From assembly GCA_039707655.1 (NCBI GenBank), contig CM077667.1, positions 158,638,642 through 158,702,641 on the forward strand: 64,000 nt of DNA, read 5' to 3'. Origin of the DNA: Elymus sibiricus. Its lineage: Eukaryota > Streptophyta > Magnoliopsida > Poales > Poaceae. The notes under the pieces are model-generated. The model made no database searches and was not told where the DNA came from. It saw only the letters and a program-made list of their open reading frames with translations. Below, piece by piece: positions 1 through 11,688 of this stretch (the first letter of the stretch is position 1; each line of letters opens with the position of its first letter). The position numbers and the translations under genes are program-made.

Positions 1-415
1 TAGGACTAAAGAACCAAACAGGGCCTCATATGATCAGGAAACGACCTGAGGACAAATTTGTCCTAACAAATAGGAGGTGGGGGTTGGACGTGGAAAAGGA
101 GGCAAAAAATCAGTTTGTGGTATTTTGTTTAGCTATCAATCAAATGTGTGTTATTTAATCCAATAAAAAAAAGGGTGTTATAGAAACAAAGTCTGAGGAA
201 AGGTGTGGCATTTTCTCAAATTGCTCCATGCTTGAAGGCACGGCCCAGCCCCGAGGAGCCGAGTACCTGATTTCCTGCTCTACTATCTCCTTGTCGTTGT
301 CTCAAAAAAAAAAGAAAAAAAGAAACTCCTTGTCGTCAATCCTCCTGCAAAAGTCATCAAGCTCTACCCTCTCTCACCATTAGAAAGAAAGTAGCTCGAC
401 CAAGCAACCCAATTC
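1..415 (+). promoter_or_regulatory. 5' flank and leader of the Ole e 1-like gene
   Basis: Non-coding sequence upstream of the ATG at 416. I see no clear TATA box. The last 120 bases are rich in C/T (CTCTACCCTCTCTCACC just before the start), which resembles the pyrimidine patches of plant core promoters and leaders. An A-rich run lies at about 305-325. Assignment as promoter/leader is by position only. Confidence 0.4.
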
Positions 416-3400
416 ATGGCGACGGCGGCGTGTCCTCTCCCTCACCGGGGTCTGCTCCTCCTCGCTTTCCTGCTGGCGGCTGCCCATGCGGCCGAGGCAT
501 GGACGGGGGAGATCCGCGGCCGCGTCGTCTGCGACGTCTGCGCCGACTCTGCCATCGGACCCGAGGACCACGTCCTCGAAGGTCAGCCCAACGAGCATCT
601 CTCCTCCTTGGAATTCACCTGGTTCCTATCTACGCCCGCTGTGCTCTCGTGGTCACCGAGCTAGATTTCGTGCGACCGCGCTTCCGTGGATCTCGGTTCA
701 GCTGTTTTGGATCACGAAATTTCGTTGGTCTGGGGTTGACACGTTAAGCAGAGTAGCGAATTTCGCTCTAGTGGAAATTCGTGTGTGGACTGTGGAGAGT
801 GCTTTTGGTATCATTCAGTGCAAATTTCCGTGGGAAATTCTGGTGGAATTTTTAGTCTGAGCTAGGCGTGTAGGAAGGGAGGATCTTTACAGGGATGGGG
901 TAGTTGGTTACTGGTCATATGATTTTTAGAAATGAATATCGGACATCGGTAAGTGGGGCAAATTTTATGTTTGTTCGGTGGGTTATCTATTTGCGTTCGA
1001 CAATCTAGGCTCATGTGTTAGCTAGTGAGGAGCATAGATGGACGCACATCATACATCTTAGTTGAGATTTGGTGAGGTGAGGCAAACCTATTAGCCGTTA
1101 TCTGTATCTTACTCTAAGGTTGTTCTATTTCTAGCAGAATGGCAGAACAGAAAAATGGAAAAGGGCACTTCTATCCTTGTCTATACATGCTCTGGGAACG
1201 TGTGTAAGTGCATAAAGTGCTTCCCACTGCCATCTGAATAAATCAAATTGCAGGGAACTTGTTTAATTCAAAACATGTACTGTAATTGAGGTGAGCTTAA
1301 CTCTAAGATACTCAAGGTTTGTGAAAGTTTCTACAGAATTCCCTTAAAAAGGTAATGGGGAAGTGTTATGAGTCTTCCTTCGTACACTAGGTAGCAGGTA
1401 ACCCACAGTTTCCAGTGTCCATTGTTTTGGCATTTCTACCTTCTATAATAACAACAAATTAGAGTTCCAGGCTTCTGACAAAACAAGCTATTAAGGATGG
1501 CTAAATATGAGAATGTACAATAGTACCCTTACTGAGTAATTTCTCTGGAGCTTGTCCGTGCTTGTATATATATTTAGATGATGTGTAAATTCAAATTGTA
1601 GCCTAAACTTTCCCTACGTGTTTACTGCACCATCTGTTCCAATATCTCTCTCTGAAACCTCCATGCACAAAGGAAACTAAAGATATCAAAATTTAAAACT
1701 ATTTTATATATGTTATTTTGGTTCCCATGTAGGTGTGTATATTGGCTTTCAGGGAGTACATAATGCATCTCCCAATGATGAAAGGATAGTAATTGGTTTT
1801 TTACATGTAAGATTGTGTACATGTTCATGGAATATCGGAATGCATCTGGAAAGACAAATTTGTATCCACTTCTTTCCATTTTCCCTTCCAGTGTTCATTT
1901 TGCTAAAGTTGCAACCATGAACCGTATGCCAGAACCCAGAAGTTAATAGTGCTTCTGTTGGATGATCCTAGTTTTTAATCCACATGCACGAAGTCTTATG
2001 AAGTGTCAGTGGGCCTGTCCATGTCAGTCTAATTATGAAAAGTTAAAATACAACTGAAATACAGAACCAGATACGTGCATGTGCGCAAATCTCTAAGCAT
2101 TTGGATTGCTAAGATAAAGGGATTAAGAGTGCCCAAGCTCGCTTTTGCATTTCCTGATTAACTGTACTCTTGATCAATGGGCAGATTTTTCAAATCAGAG
2201 ACTACTTAGCAGATGGGGACAATTCTAGTGAAATGTAGGGGAGTACTTGTGATGCATGGCAGATGGGGATACCTTCAATAGATTTTAGATGCTTTTATAG
2301 CCTTTTTTGTACAATATGTACTTGTTACGACCTTAGACTTGGCCTTTGAAAATGGTTAGCTGAGGTACAAGGTACTCTTGGTAACTGGGATTGGATCACA
2401 TGGGATAACAGGGAGGTGAAGCATCGCCCTCCAGGCTTCTGTGTGTTTGTCCCAGCCAAAGCTTACAGGCTCTGAAAATTGCTTAGGGCTTGACGTTTTC
2501 TTATCACGTACTACCAAATAGATTGCTTGGACTGGATTTGCATAATAGCAAGTAATCAGGCTAAGACATGGACTGACTCACCTTTTTTTTCGAACCGGGC
2601 TAACCCCTTCTCCATTTAATCAAATGGAAATACTTCAGTTTCAGAGTTTAAACAGGGGACGGGAAAGAAGGGAAGCGAGTTCAACACACTGCTAGGAAAT
2701 CCACTGCATACGCCCGATATCGGAACGTACACTATGGGGCAGAAACTTAGACAGCACCAAAAGAATCTAGTCCTATTACAAGCCATAGAACATAATAGGT
2801 AGGTCTTATACAGTTATACTTCAGCAAACCCACAAGCGGGTTCCAGGAACCAAACGCAACAACACAGCTACCCAAAAGAATCCACCAAGGAGTCACACAG
2901 ACTTCACTCTCCTTCGATAGGACTCTGAGTCACCTCACAAATCCTCATCAAGTTCACCGTGTTGGAGCGAAGAAGCTCTGCTCCAGTCCTGAGTATCTTC
3001 GCGTTGCCCTCCTTCTGAAGATCTGCTCAGTAGATAAGAAAAGAGCAAGCAAAGAAGACAATTTCAAAAGCGGTCTTGATCATTTTATGCTCGATGGTTG
3101 CTCGGTTTCGAGCATTCCATATAGCCCAAGTAATGGCCGTTAGGCCAACAGTATAGAATTTTTCCCCATCAGGCAGAAAAGATTAGCACCAGGAGAAATA
3201 CTGCCAACAGTTATTAGGACATGAATCAGTATCCAGAATAACCCCAACAGTTCCCCAGACAAGACGAGCAACCAAACAAGTGAAGAAAGATGCTGAGAAG
3301 ACTCAACTTCTTTGCAAAAAGAGCAACAAGGGTTACCAGGTCATTTCCTTTGCTTCATGTCCTGCCTTGTCAAAACAGCATTTTGGAACATTTGCCACAG

Positions 3401-5071
3401 ATTTTTTTTTTGAATTTCAAAGGCAACTTTCCCAAGCTACATCCACTGAGAGGTCTCTCCAACCATTTATACATGGACTTAGTCGAATACTTGGCATTCT
3501 TAATGGACTGACTCACCTAGCACAATTAGGTTACAGGTTGCTTATTATAAGACAAAATGGTTGGTGTTTCTCGGCAATATACTACTCCCTCCATAACAAA
3601 ATGTAAGACGTTTTTTATGCCCTGTGCAAAACCAAAAAACGTCTTACATTTTGGTACAGAGGTTGTACTTGAAAAGGAGTGCTCCACAAGGACTCTGAAT
3701 GGAAGAATGATTTTAAATCTTTTCCTCCAGCAACATATTTACCATCAATTTGATGGCATGAGACAATGAGAGCATATTACCTTTCCTAATGCAGACAAAT
3801 GTTGTAAAGCATATGCTAAAGACAGCCATGAACCTTTTGCTCATCAAACAGAAATCCATAAATAAGTAAGAAATCTGAGATCATGTGCTGCTTGTTCTGG
3901 TCCTGTCGAGGGATGAATCGGACAAATCATTAACACCAATGAGAAGGAAGTTTAGGAGCCAAAAGAAGAAAGTATCAGCATGCACCTATTGAGATGCCTA
4001 GATTTTGCTACTGGACTCCTGGTGGCTATCCCTTTAGGCCCAGGGGCATGGTGAACCTGTGCGGTGATGGGTAGAAACCTCACTGTCCCCACCGCCAATT
4101 CGCGGAGTGCATTTACTGGAGTTAGTCGCTGTCATCAATTCACAGGTTACCCCTCTGGTCTCTCCATCCTGCTCCTACTGCTTCTTCCTTCCCTTCCGCT
4201 TCTTCTTTATTTATTCTTCTCTCAACCATCATACTGTACTGGCGCACTCATCATTCTGCTGGTGTAGATTGTTCCACTGCATGGGTACAGGCATAGTTTC
4301 GTCAATTCAACCCCTACATCAAAAAATCAAATTGAATGAGAGTGAGTGGCTGTTGAATCAACCATTTTAAAAATTGAGGTAAGCCAATTTGGTAATTCAA
4401 CCATCCATGAACAACAAATTGAGATGAGCGGATGGGGGTTAGCACTGCTGGTGCTAGCACAGGTGTCGACGATAGGCTTTGGCATTCCTTTTTGGGAAGA
4501 AAAATAGGAGACTTTTACATGTTATCGAAGTGTATCGGGAAAGGTTAGCGTAAATCTAAAGTGGCGATCTTTAGGTGGTGCCAAACTAGAAAAGAATTAT
4601 ACCTTGAACCTTTTTTGTGTCTGGCACTGCTCAAGCACACATGTGCTGCCAGTCTTGTACTACTTATATTCCATTTTGTTTTCTTTGCTTTGGATTGTTC
4701 ATTGTGTCACGTGCAATTGAAGTTTCTGCGGGATAGTCTCCCTTATTCTCCTCTCAATCATCTATGTCTTTGTGACCGTCTCTATAGGCGCTGAGGTTGC
4801 TGTTCTGTGCATCACGAAATCTGGCGAGGTCATCAACTACCAGGCGTTCACAAACTACAAGGGCGTCTACAGCGTTGCGGAGACAATGCCTGAGAGCGAC
4901 CGATGGGATTCATGCCTGGCAAGGCCCATCAGCAGCTTCCACCAACATTGCACCAGGAGGGGCGATGCACACTCTGGGGTCAAGTTCACATACAACAAAC
5001 AGTCAGGTAGCTCGCACAACGTCAAGACGTTCCTCTACAAGCCTGCCAACGTTCCTCTGTACTGTAGCTGA
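416..5071 (+). CDS. Secreted Ole e 1-like (pollen allergen/extensin family) protein, two exons
   Basis: Exon 1 is 416-581, the intron 582-4787 (GT at 582-583, AG at 4786-4787), exon 2 4788-5071 ending in TGA. The joined frame is 450 nt, 149 aa. Residues 1-28 form a signal peptide (basic HR, then a Leu/Ala-rich core, Ala-rich cleavage zone). The mature part has the Ole e 1 pattern of six cysteines (VVCDVC, VLC, DSC, HQHC, LYC), which in this family form three disulfides. GPEDHVLEG is joined across the intron to AEVAVLCITKSGEV without a break, and the frame has no stop, so the gene looks functional. The family comprises small secreted wall or apoplast proteins, often in pollen; no enzymatic role is known to me. 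The intron is unusually long because of transposon insertions. The ATG is the first in frame and directly precedes the signal peptide. Confidence 0.9.
2568..3518 (-). mobile_element. 5'-truncated LINE (L1-type) in the Ole e 1-like gene intron
   Basis: The minus strand holds the 3' end of a plant LINE. Degraded zinc-binding RT-associated (zf-RVT) sequence is visible at about 3400-3240, with the cysteine-rich NPCCSFC and a downstream QHLF stretch, followed by a WAIWNARNRATIEHK-type C-terminal motif near 3140-3080. A 3' tail closes with GGTTCG plus oligo-A (read as T run 2583-2590). The 16-bp direct repeat ATGGACTGACTCACCT flanks it at 2568-2583 and 3503-3518, the mark of target-primed reverse transcription. 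The 5' part (endonuclease, most of RT) is missing and the frame is broken. Confidence 0.88.
3583..3667. mobile_element. Stowaway MITE in intron
   Basis: A short inverted-repeat element: CTCCCTCC...AAAATGTAAGACGTTTTTT on the left is mirrored by AAAAAACGTCTTACATTTTG on the right, around a core of about 20 bases. TA dinucleotides flank it at 3583-3584 and 3666-3667, as expected for Tc1/Mariner-type MITEs. Confidence 0.85.
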
Positions 5072-5753
5072 AATCTATCGGATGGATTCATGCCCGGGCT
5101 TGATGTTGTAAGATCTGAATAGGGAAGGTGTTGATCGACCCGTATGCTTGTAATGATCTGCCCATCTAGAGTTATTGCCCATATCTGTCATTGAAGGTGC
5201 CTGATGTTGAATGTATCATTATTGTAAATCACTATAATATGTTTCTGAGCCATACAAATATAATCAACAAATATGTACAAAGAGTTCAAGTATTTTTTGT
5301 TGGATTTGGTGGAAGTGTCTCAACACCCATACATGGGTGCCTGCATGGTATTTACTAGAAGGGCAGTGCGCGCTTTGCCGCGCGGCTTATATTCTTCGGA
5401 TTGTACATGTTTTATGTAATTTTCATGTTTTATGTAATTTTCTTGAAGTTGTGAAAAATATTTTATCAGATATGCACTCCTACGGACAGGCTTTATGAAA
5501 TGATGAGTTTATCATTTTTCTTTTTTTTTTATTGTGGTGTTTGGGTGGATGTTTTTGACCATGTGATTGGAGGACGTCTTTTAATTAGTACAAAAACATG
5601 AGAAAGTTACTTACGTTGTTAGACATGTGTGTTATGCTGGTGCTAAACGTGTCATGGGCGACATTTTTGTTTTGTCACCCATTCATCGAGAGATCTCACC
5701 ATAAAGTCAGGGTGAACGACCCAATCAATTATGTATCCAATCCAAATTGAAGA
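5072..5753. other. 3' flank of the Ole e 1-like gene and unclassified repeat edge
   Basis: Presumed 3' UTR and polyadenylation region of the upstream gene, without an exact AATAAA that I can find. At 5363-5385 the stretch GCAGTGCGCGCTTTGCCGCG resembles the GC-rich tip of a common but unclassified grass repeat; its GCGCGC/GCGCG parts can pair. No gene seen. Confidence 0.3.
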
Positions 5754-6230
5754 GTTGAATGAGGGGCTTTAAAACGGGATAGCTTAACGAAATTAGAGAT
5801 TTCATTGCCACAACAAAGGATTGACGGAGTCAAAATCAATGATTGACGGGAGAAGCTTTAAAATTAGGGAGCATAGTGTATTAAAAAAATGAATGAGAGA
5901 GATCATTGTAAAATTGTTGAGTTGAATGAGGGGCTTTAAAACGGGATAGCTTAACGAAATTAGAGATTTCATTGCCACAACAAAGGATTGACGGGAGAAG
6001 CTTTAAAATTAGGGAGCATAGTGTATTAAAAAATGAATGAGAGAGCTCACTGTGAAATTGTTGAGTTGAATGAGGGGCTTTAAAACGGGATAGCTTAACG
6101 GATTTAGAGATTTCATTGCCACAACAAAGGATTGACGGAGTCTAAATCAAAGATTGACGGGAGAAGCTTTAAAATCAGGGAGCATAGTGTATTAAAAAAT
6201 GAATGAGAGAGCTCATTGTGAAATTGTTGA
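5754..6230. repeat. Three-copy tandem repeat (about 167 bp unit)
   Basis: Units begin with GTTGAATGAGGGGCTTTAAA at 5754, 5921 and 6065. Units 1 and 3 are about 167 bp. Unit 2 is 144 bp because one of two GATTGACGG copies and the spacer between them is missing. From 6231 to about 6430, two further shorter repeats share GTCAAAAT, GTGACCCAA and GACCTCAATTGA motifs. The units are very similar to one another, so amplification is fairly recent. Confidence 0.85.
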
Positions 6231-6439
6231 CTCAGTCAAAATTGAGTGACCCAACTCCAAATTGAGACCTCAATTGATTGTGAGGCCTTAAAAAATAAGG
6301 AGCTTAGTGTTATAGAGGATTAAAATAATTGAGTGAAAAATTGTTGACCCGGTCAAAATCGGTGACCCAATTCCAAATTGATGACCTCAATTGACTGAGA
6401 GGCCTCCAATTATAAGGGGATTAGTGATATAGTATATAT

Positions 6440-6561
6440 TGATAGGCCGAAACTTTGGGTCTTGTAGGGTTTACATGATGCTTCCGTTGTTGAACCGTAG
6501 AGAGATAGAGATACATCGAGAGATGGAGAGATAGAAAGATAAACGAAATATATCTCTAACT
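6440..6561 (-). mobile_element. Distal part of a short Copia LTR, split by a later insertion
   Basis: Read on the minus strand this continues the LTR that starts TGTTGAAGATATTATG at 29261 and is interrupted at 29187 by the 22.6-kb Copia insertion. Removing that insertion and one CTAAC copy gives an LTR of about 192 bp ending near 6440 in TATCA. The outer boundary is tentative. Confidence 0.55.
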
Positions 6562-8343
6562 ATTGGAAATATGCCCTAGAGGCAATAATAAAATGGTTAT
6601 TATTATATTTCCTTGTTCATGATAATCATTTATTATCCATGCTATAATTGTATTGATTGGAAACTCAAATACATGTGTGGTTACATAGACAACACTGTGT
6701 CCCTAGTATGCCTCTAGTAGACTAGCTGGTTGATCAAAGATGGTCAAGGTTTCCTAGCCATAGACATGAGATGTCATTTGATAACGGGATCACATCATTA
6801 GGAGAATGATGTGATGGACAAGACCCAAACTATGAACGTAGCATATGATCGTGTCAGTTTATTGCTATTGTTTTCTGCATGTTAAGTATCTGTTCCTATG
6901 ACCATGAGATCATGCAACTCACTAACACCGGAGGAATACCTTGTGTGTATCAAACGTCGCAACGTAACTGGGTGACTATAAAGATGCTCTACAGGTATCT
7001 CCGAAGGTGTCTGTTGAGCTGGCATGGATCGAGACTGGGATTTGTTACTCCGTGTGACGGAGAGGTATCTCAGGGCCCACTCGGTAATACAACATCACAA
7101 TAAGCCTTGCAAGCAAAGTGACTAAAGAGTTAGCCACGGGATCTTGTATTACAGAACGAGTAAAGAGACTTGCCAGTAATGAGATTGAACTAGGTATAGA
7201 GATACCGACGATCAAATCTCGGGCAAGTAACATACCGAAGAACAAAGGGAACAACATACAGGATTAACTGAATCCTTGACATAGAGGTTCAACCGATAAA
7301 GATCTTCGTAGAATATGTAGGAACCAATATGTGCATCCAGGTCCCGCTATTGGTTATTGACCGTAGAGGTGTCTCGGTCATGTCTACATAGTTCTCGAAC
7401 CCGCAGGGTCTGCACACTTAACGTTCGGTGACGTTTCGGTAGTATTGAGATATATGTGTTGGTGACCGAAGGTTGTTCGGAGTCCCGGATGAGATCCCGG
7501 ACGTCATGAGGAGCTCCGGAATGGTCCCGAGGTAAAGATTTATATATAGGAAAGTGGTATTTGGGTTCCGGAAAAGTTTCGGGTATTTCCGGTAGTGTAC
7601 CGGGAGTGACGAATGGGTTCCGGGGGTCCACCGGGTGGGGCCCACCCACCCCGGGGGGCCACATGGGCCCAAGAGGTGGCGCACCAGCCCCTAATGGGTT
7701 GGGGAACCGACCCCATAAGGGCCCATATGCCCAAGAGGAAAAAAGGTGGAGATAGGAAGGAATAGGACTGCTTCCTAATATGAATCCACTTCCTAGTAGG
7801 AAGTGGATTGGACTCCTCCTTGTCCTGGTTCGGCCGACTCCTAGAGGAAACCCTAGGGAGGCTTGCTCCTCCCTCTCCCTCCTATATACTAGAGGAATAG
7901 AGCCCCAAAACCCAAACGTGCTAGTTCTCTATTCTCTAGTTCCTCCACCAAATGGATTCCGGTAGTGCTTAGGCGAAGCCCTGTCGGGATAACTCCACCA
8001 TCACCACCACCACACCGTCGTGCTGTTGGAGATCTCATCTACCTCTCCGCCCCTCTTGCTAGATCAAGAAGGCAGAGATCATCATCGAGCTGTACGTGTG
8101 CTGAACGCGGAGGTGCCGTCCGTTCGGCGCTAGATCGGGACGGATCGTGATTGAATCGCGGGACGGCTTGCGATTTGGATCGCGAAGCCGTTCGACTACA
8201 TCAACCGCGTTTCTTAACGCTTCCCGCTTAGCGATCTACAACGGTATGTAGATCCACTCTCCCTCTCGTAGATGCTCATCACCATGGATAGATCTTGCGT
8301 GTGCGTAGGAATTTTTTTGTTTCCCATGCAACGTTCCCCGACA
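6562..8343 (+). repeat. 5' LTR of the outer Copia element
   Basis: The LTR ends GTTCCCCGACA and is followed directly by the primer-binding site. It contains a TATATA box at about 7883, downstream of a C/T-rich tract, and a GGAAGTGGATT/AATCCACTTCC inverted pair at 7785-7810. The short ORFs inside are not genes. Confidence 0.9.
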
Positions 8344-8344
8344 G

Positions 8345-8358
8345 TGGCATCAGAGCCA
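8345..8358 (+). other. Primer-binding site of the outer Copia element
   Basis: TGGCATCAGAGCCA-type sequence immediately 3' of the LTR, one base from the TGGTATCAGAGC complement of initiator methionine tRNA used by most plant Copia elements. Confidence 0.8.
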
Positions 8359-9900
8359 GGTTTATGCGTAGATGAGATCACGAGTAGAACACAAAGGAGT
8401 TTGTGGGCATTGATATTCAGATTGCTTCCTCCCTTGGTCTTTTCTTGATTCAGCGGTATTGTGGGATGAAGCGGCTCGGACCAACCTTACTCGTACGCTT
8501 ACGAGAGACCGGTTCCATCAACTGACATGTGACTTTGTTGCATAAAGATGGCTGGCGGGTGTCTGTCTCTCCCACTTTAGTTGGATCGGATTCGACAAAG
8601 GCGGTCCTTGAGAAGGTTGAATAGCAATTTGTGTATCACCGTTGTGATTTTTCGTAGGTAAGAATCGTTCTTGCTAGATACCCGTAGTAGCAACGTAAAA
8701 CATGCAACAACAATTAGAGGACGTCTAACTTGTTTTTGCAGGGTATGTTGTGATATGATATGGCCAATGACATGATGAGATATATGTGATGTATGAGATG
8801 ATCATGTTATGTATAGATAATCACGACTTGCATGTCGATGAGTACGGCAACCGGCAGGAGCCATAGGGTTGTCTTTAATTTATTTTCGCCGTTTTGCTTT
8901 ACTTTATCGCTATGAGTTAGCAATAGTTGTAGAAGCAATAGTCGGCGCGACAACCTCATGGCGACACGTTGATGGAGATCAAGATGATGGAGATCATGGT
9001 GTCATGCCAGTGACGATGGAGATCATGCCGGTGCTTTGGAGATGGAGATCAAAAGCACAAGTTCATGGCCATATCATGTCACTTATGATTTGCATGTGAT
9101 GTTAATCCTTTTATGCATCTTATTTTGCTTAGGACGACGGTAGCATTATAAGGTGATCCCTCACTAAAATTTCAAGATAAAATTGTGTTCTCCCCGAGTG
9201 TGCACCGTTGCAAAAGTTCGTCGTTTCGAGACACCACGTGATGATCGGGTGTGATAAACTGTACGTTCACATACAACGGGTGCAAGCCAGTGTTGCACGT
9301 GCGGAACACTCGGGTTAAACTTGACGAGCCTAGCATGTACATACATGGCCTCGAAACACAAGAGACCGAAAGGTCGAACATGAGTCACATAGTAGATATG
9401 ATCAACATGAAGATGTTCACCATTGAAACCACCTCATCTCACGTGATGATTGGACTTGGGTTGGTAGATTTGGATCATGTCACACTTAGATAACCTGAGG
9501 GATGTTGATTTGAGTGGGAGTTCTTAAGTAATATGATTAATTGAACTCGTTATCATGAACATAGTCAAAGTGACTTTGCAAATTATGTTGTAGATCAATA
9601 GCTCGCGCTGTAGCTCCCCTGTTTTTATACGTTCCTAGAGAAAATAGAATTGAAAGATGTTGGTAGCAATAATGCGGACTGGGTCCGTGATCTGAGGATT
9701 GTCCTCATTGCTGCATAGAAGGCTTATGTCCTTAATGCACCGCTCGGTGCGCCACCCCCTCAAGCGTCATCTGTAGATGTTGTGAACATATGACAGGCAC
9801 GTTCTGATGACTACTTGATAGTTCAGTGCGTCATGCATTACGGCTTAGAATTGAGGCTCCAAAACGTTTTGAACGTCACGGAACATATGAGATGTTCTAA
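8359..9900 (+). pseudogene. Untranslated leader and decayed 5' gag of the outer Copia element
   Basis: No open frame of useful length. About 9160-9490 holds fragments of a degraded leader or gag start. GATGGAGATCA is repeated several times at 8970-9050. Treated as the non-coding or ruined 5' interior of the element. Confidence 0.5.
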
Positions 9901-10286
9901 AAGCTGAAATTGGGATTTCAGGCTCGTGCCCGTGTTGAGAGGTATGAGACCTCCAACAAGATTCTTTGCCTGCAAGATGAAGGAGAATAGCTCAGTCGGT
10001 GAGCATGTGCTCAGATTGTCTGGGTGCTACAATCGCTTGAATCGAGTGGGAGTTGATCTTCCAGATAAGATAGTGATTGATATAGTTCTCCAAGTCACTG
10101 CCACTAAGCTACTAGAGCTTCGTGATGAACTATAAAATGCCAAGGATGGAGATGATCCCTGAGCTATTCACAATGTTTGACACCGCGAAGGTAGAAATCA
10201 AGAAGGAGCATCAAGTGTTGATGGTTAGTAAAACCACTAGTTTCGAGAAGGGCAAGGGCAAGGAGGGAAACTTCATGGATGGCAAG
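9901..10286 (+). pseudogene. Copia gag remnant (UBN2-type), 5' part
   Basis: Frames at 9926-10135 and 10122-10310 read as gag: SSVGEHVLRLSGCYNRL and LPDKIVIDIVLQ, then VEIKKEHQVLMVSKT followed by a Lys/Gly-rich stretch. This matches the Copia gag core that precedes the zinc knuckle. The frame shifts between the two pieces, and the younger element at 10287 cuts the gene; it resumes at 22430. Confidence 0.75.
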
Positions 10287-11637
10287 TGTAAGTGCATATT
10301 TATACCCTAATGGTTTTGGTGATTGATGACAATGCGTTTGCGGACTAATCGTGTGCATTAAGCTTTCAGAGAATATCAGGTGGCACGAGATGATTATCAT
10401 ACCCCTCAGGAAGCTAAAAGGAAGACGGTGTCTTTTCGATGATTTAGTGTCGGTGGACTTAAGTCGTAGGAAAAATCCATACTATCAAGAGGGGGTACGC
10501 GGTGGGAAAGATTGGGGAGGAATCATCACGTACACACTCGCACCCCCATTCGTTTCCCGGCAACATGGAGTATCTGTCTTTGCCCTACTCTCCCTGTCTT
10601 TCTCTCAGCGGTAGTACCGCGCTCAGCCGGTACTACCGCCCCAGCCGGTGGTAGTACCGCTTAGGGAAAGAAGGAAGGGCTGGGCACCTCGCGCATGGGG
10701 TCAAACGCGCCTCTGGGTGTGTCTGGTGCCGCGAGCCAGCTCCCAGCCGCATCGATAGTAGGGGCGGTAGTACTAAGCGGTACTACCGCCGCCCCTTCTA
10801 CTGGCTTCTGTTGGGCGGTAGTACCTCCCCAACCAGTGGTACTACCGCTGAAGCGCGGCTGGTAGGTGGGCAACGGGCAGATTCCTCTCCCTCCTATATA
10901 AAGGGTCTTCTTCCCCAAGAAGCCCTACCTCTCATCCTTCCAAAAGCTCCATTGTTGCCCAAAGCTCATTCTTGCCCGATCTCTCTCCCTAGCCAACAAA
11001 ACTTGTTGATACTCTAGGGTTTGGTTGAGAGGGCCCCGATCTATACTTCCACCAAGAGAAATTTGATTCCCCCCCCCACTAATCCCTTGCGGATCTTGTT
11101 ACTCTTGGGTGTTTGAGCACCCTAGACGGAAGAGGTCACCTCGAAGCCATAGTCCATTGTGGTGAAGCTTCGTGGTGTCGTTGGGAGCCTCCAATTCAGT
11201 TGTGGAGATTGCCCCAACCTTGTTTGTAAAGGTCCGGCTGCCGCCTCCAAGTGCACCACTAGTGGAATCACGACACCTCGCATTGTGTGAGGGCGTGAGG
11301 AGAATACGGTGGCCCTAGTGGCTTCTTGGGGAGCATTGTGCCTCCACACCGTTCCAACGGAGACGTACTTCCCTTTACCGGGAAGGAACTTCGGTAACAC
11401 ATCCTCGTCTCCATCGGTTCCCCTTGTGGTTATTTCTTACCTTTACTTCACGCAAGTTACTTACTTTGTTTATCTTGCTTGCTTGAGTTGCTTGTTGTGT
11501 TTAGCATCATATAGGTTGCTCACCTAGTTGCATATCTAGCCAACCTATTTGTTGCTAAGTATAAACTGTTAAAGAAAAGTTAAAAACTGGTAGTTGCCTA
11601 TTCACACCCCCTCTAGTCAACCATATCGATCCTTTCA
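10287..11637 (+). repeat. 5' LTR of the inner Copia element
   Basis: Starts TGTAAGTGCATATTTATACC and ends CGATCCTTTCA. A strong TATATAAA box lies at 10895-10902, just after the GCGGTA-N-TACCGC dyad cluster (10608-10855), so the dyads sit in the U3 promoter region. The distal 250 bp (from GTTTGAGCACCC at about 11108) is shared with the solo LTR at 60381-63169. Confidence 0.93.
10608..10855. promoter_or_regulatory. Cluster of GCGGTA-N-TACCGC dyads in U3
   Basis: A perfect GCGGTAGTACCGC dyad is at 10608-10620, with near copies at about 10627-10639 (CCGGTACTACCGC), 10648-10660, 10777-10789 and 10838-10852. At 10763-10790 two dyads face each other, so GGCGGTAGTA pairs with TACTACCGCC across an 8-nt loop. 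The cluster ends about 40 bp upstream of the TATA box. A regulatory role is inferred from position. Confidence 0.6.
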
Positions 11638-11639
11638 AT

Positions 11640-11652
11640 TGGTATCAGAGCA
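11640..11652 (+). other. Primer-binding site of the inner Copia element
   Basis: TGGTATCAGAGCA, three bases after the LTR end, is complementary to the 3' end of initiator methionine tRNA. It is not a tRNA gene. Confidence 0.9.
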
Positions 11653-11688
11653 ACGTCTCTTTATTAAGGGTTTCACCACCCGAAGAGT

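Noticed and set aside
3280..3769. Plus-strand frames of 70-108 codons in the intron
   Set aside because: They are the reverse strand of the LINE remnant and the MITE.
11640..11652. tRNA-like TGGTATCAGAGC, and similar words at 8345, 43763, 51727 and 54697
   Set aside because: Retrotransposon primer-binding sites complementary to tRNA 3' ends, not tRNA genes; no cloverleaf around them.
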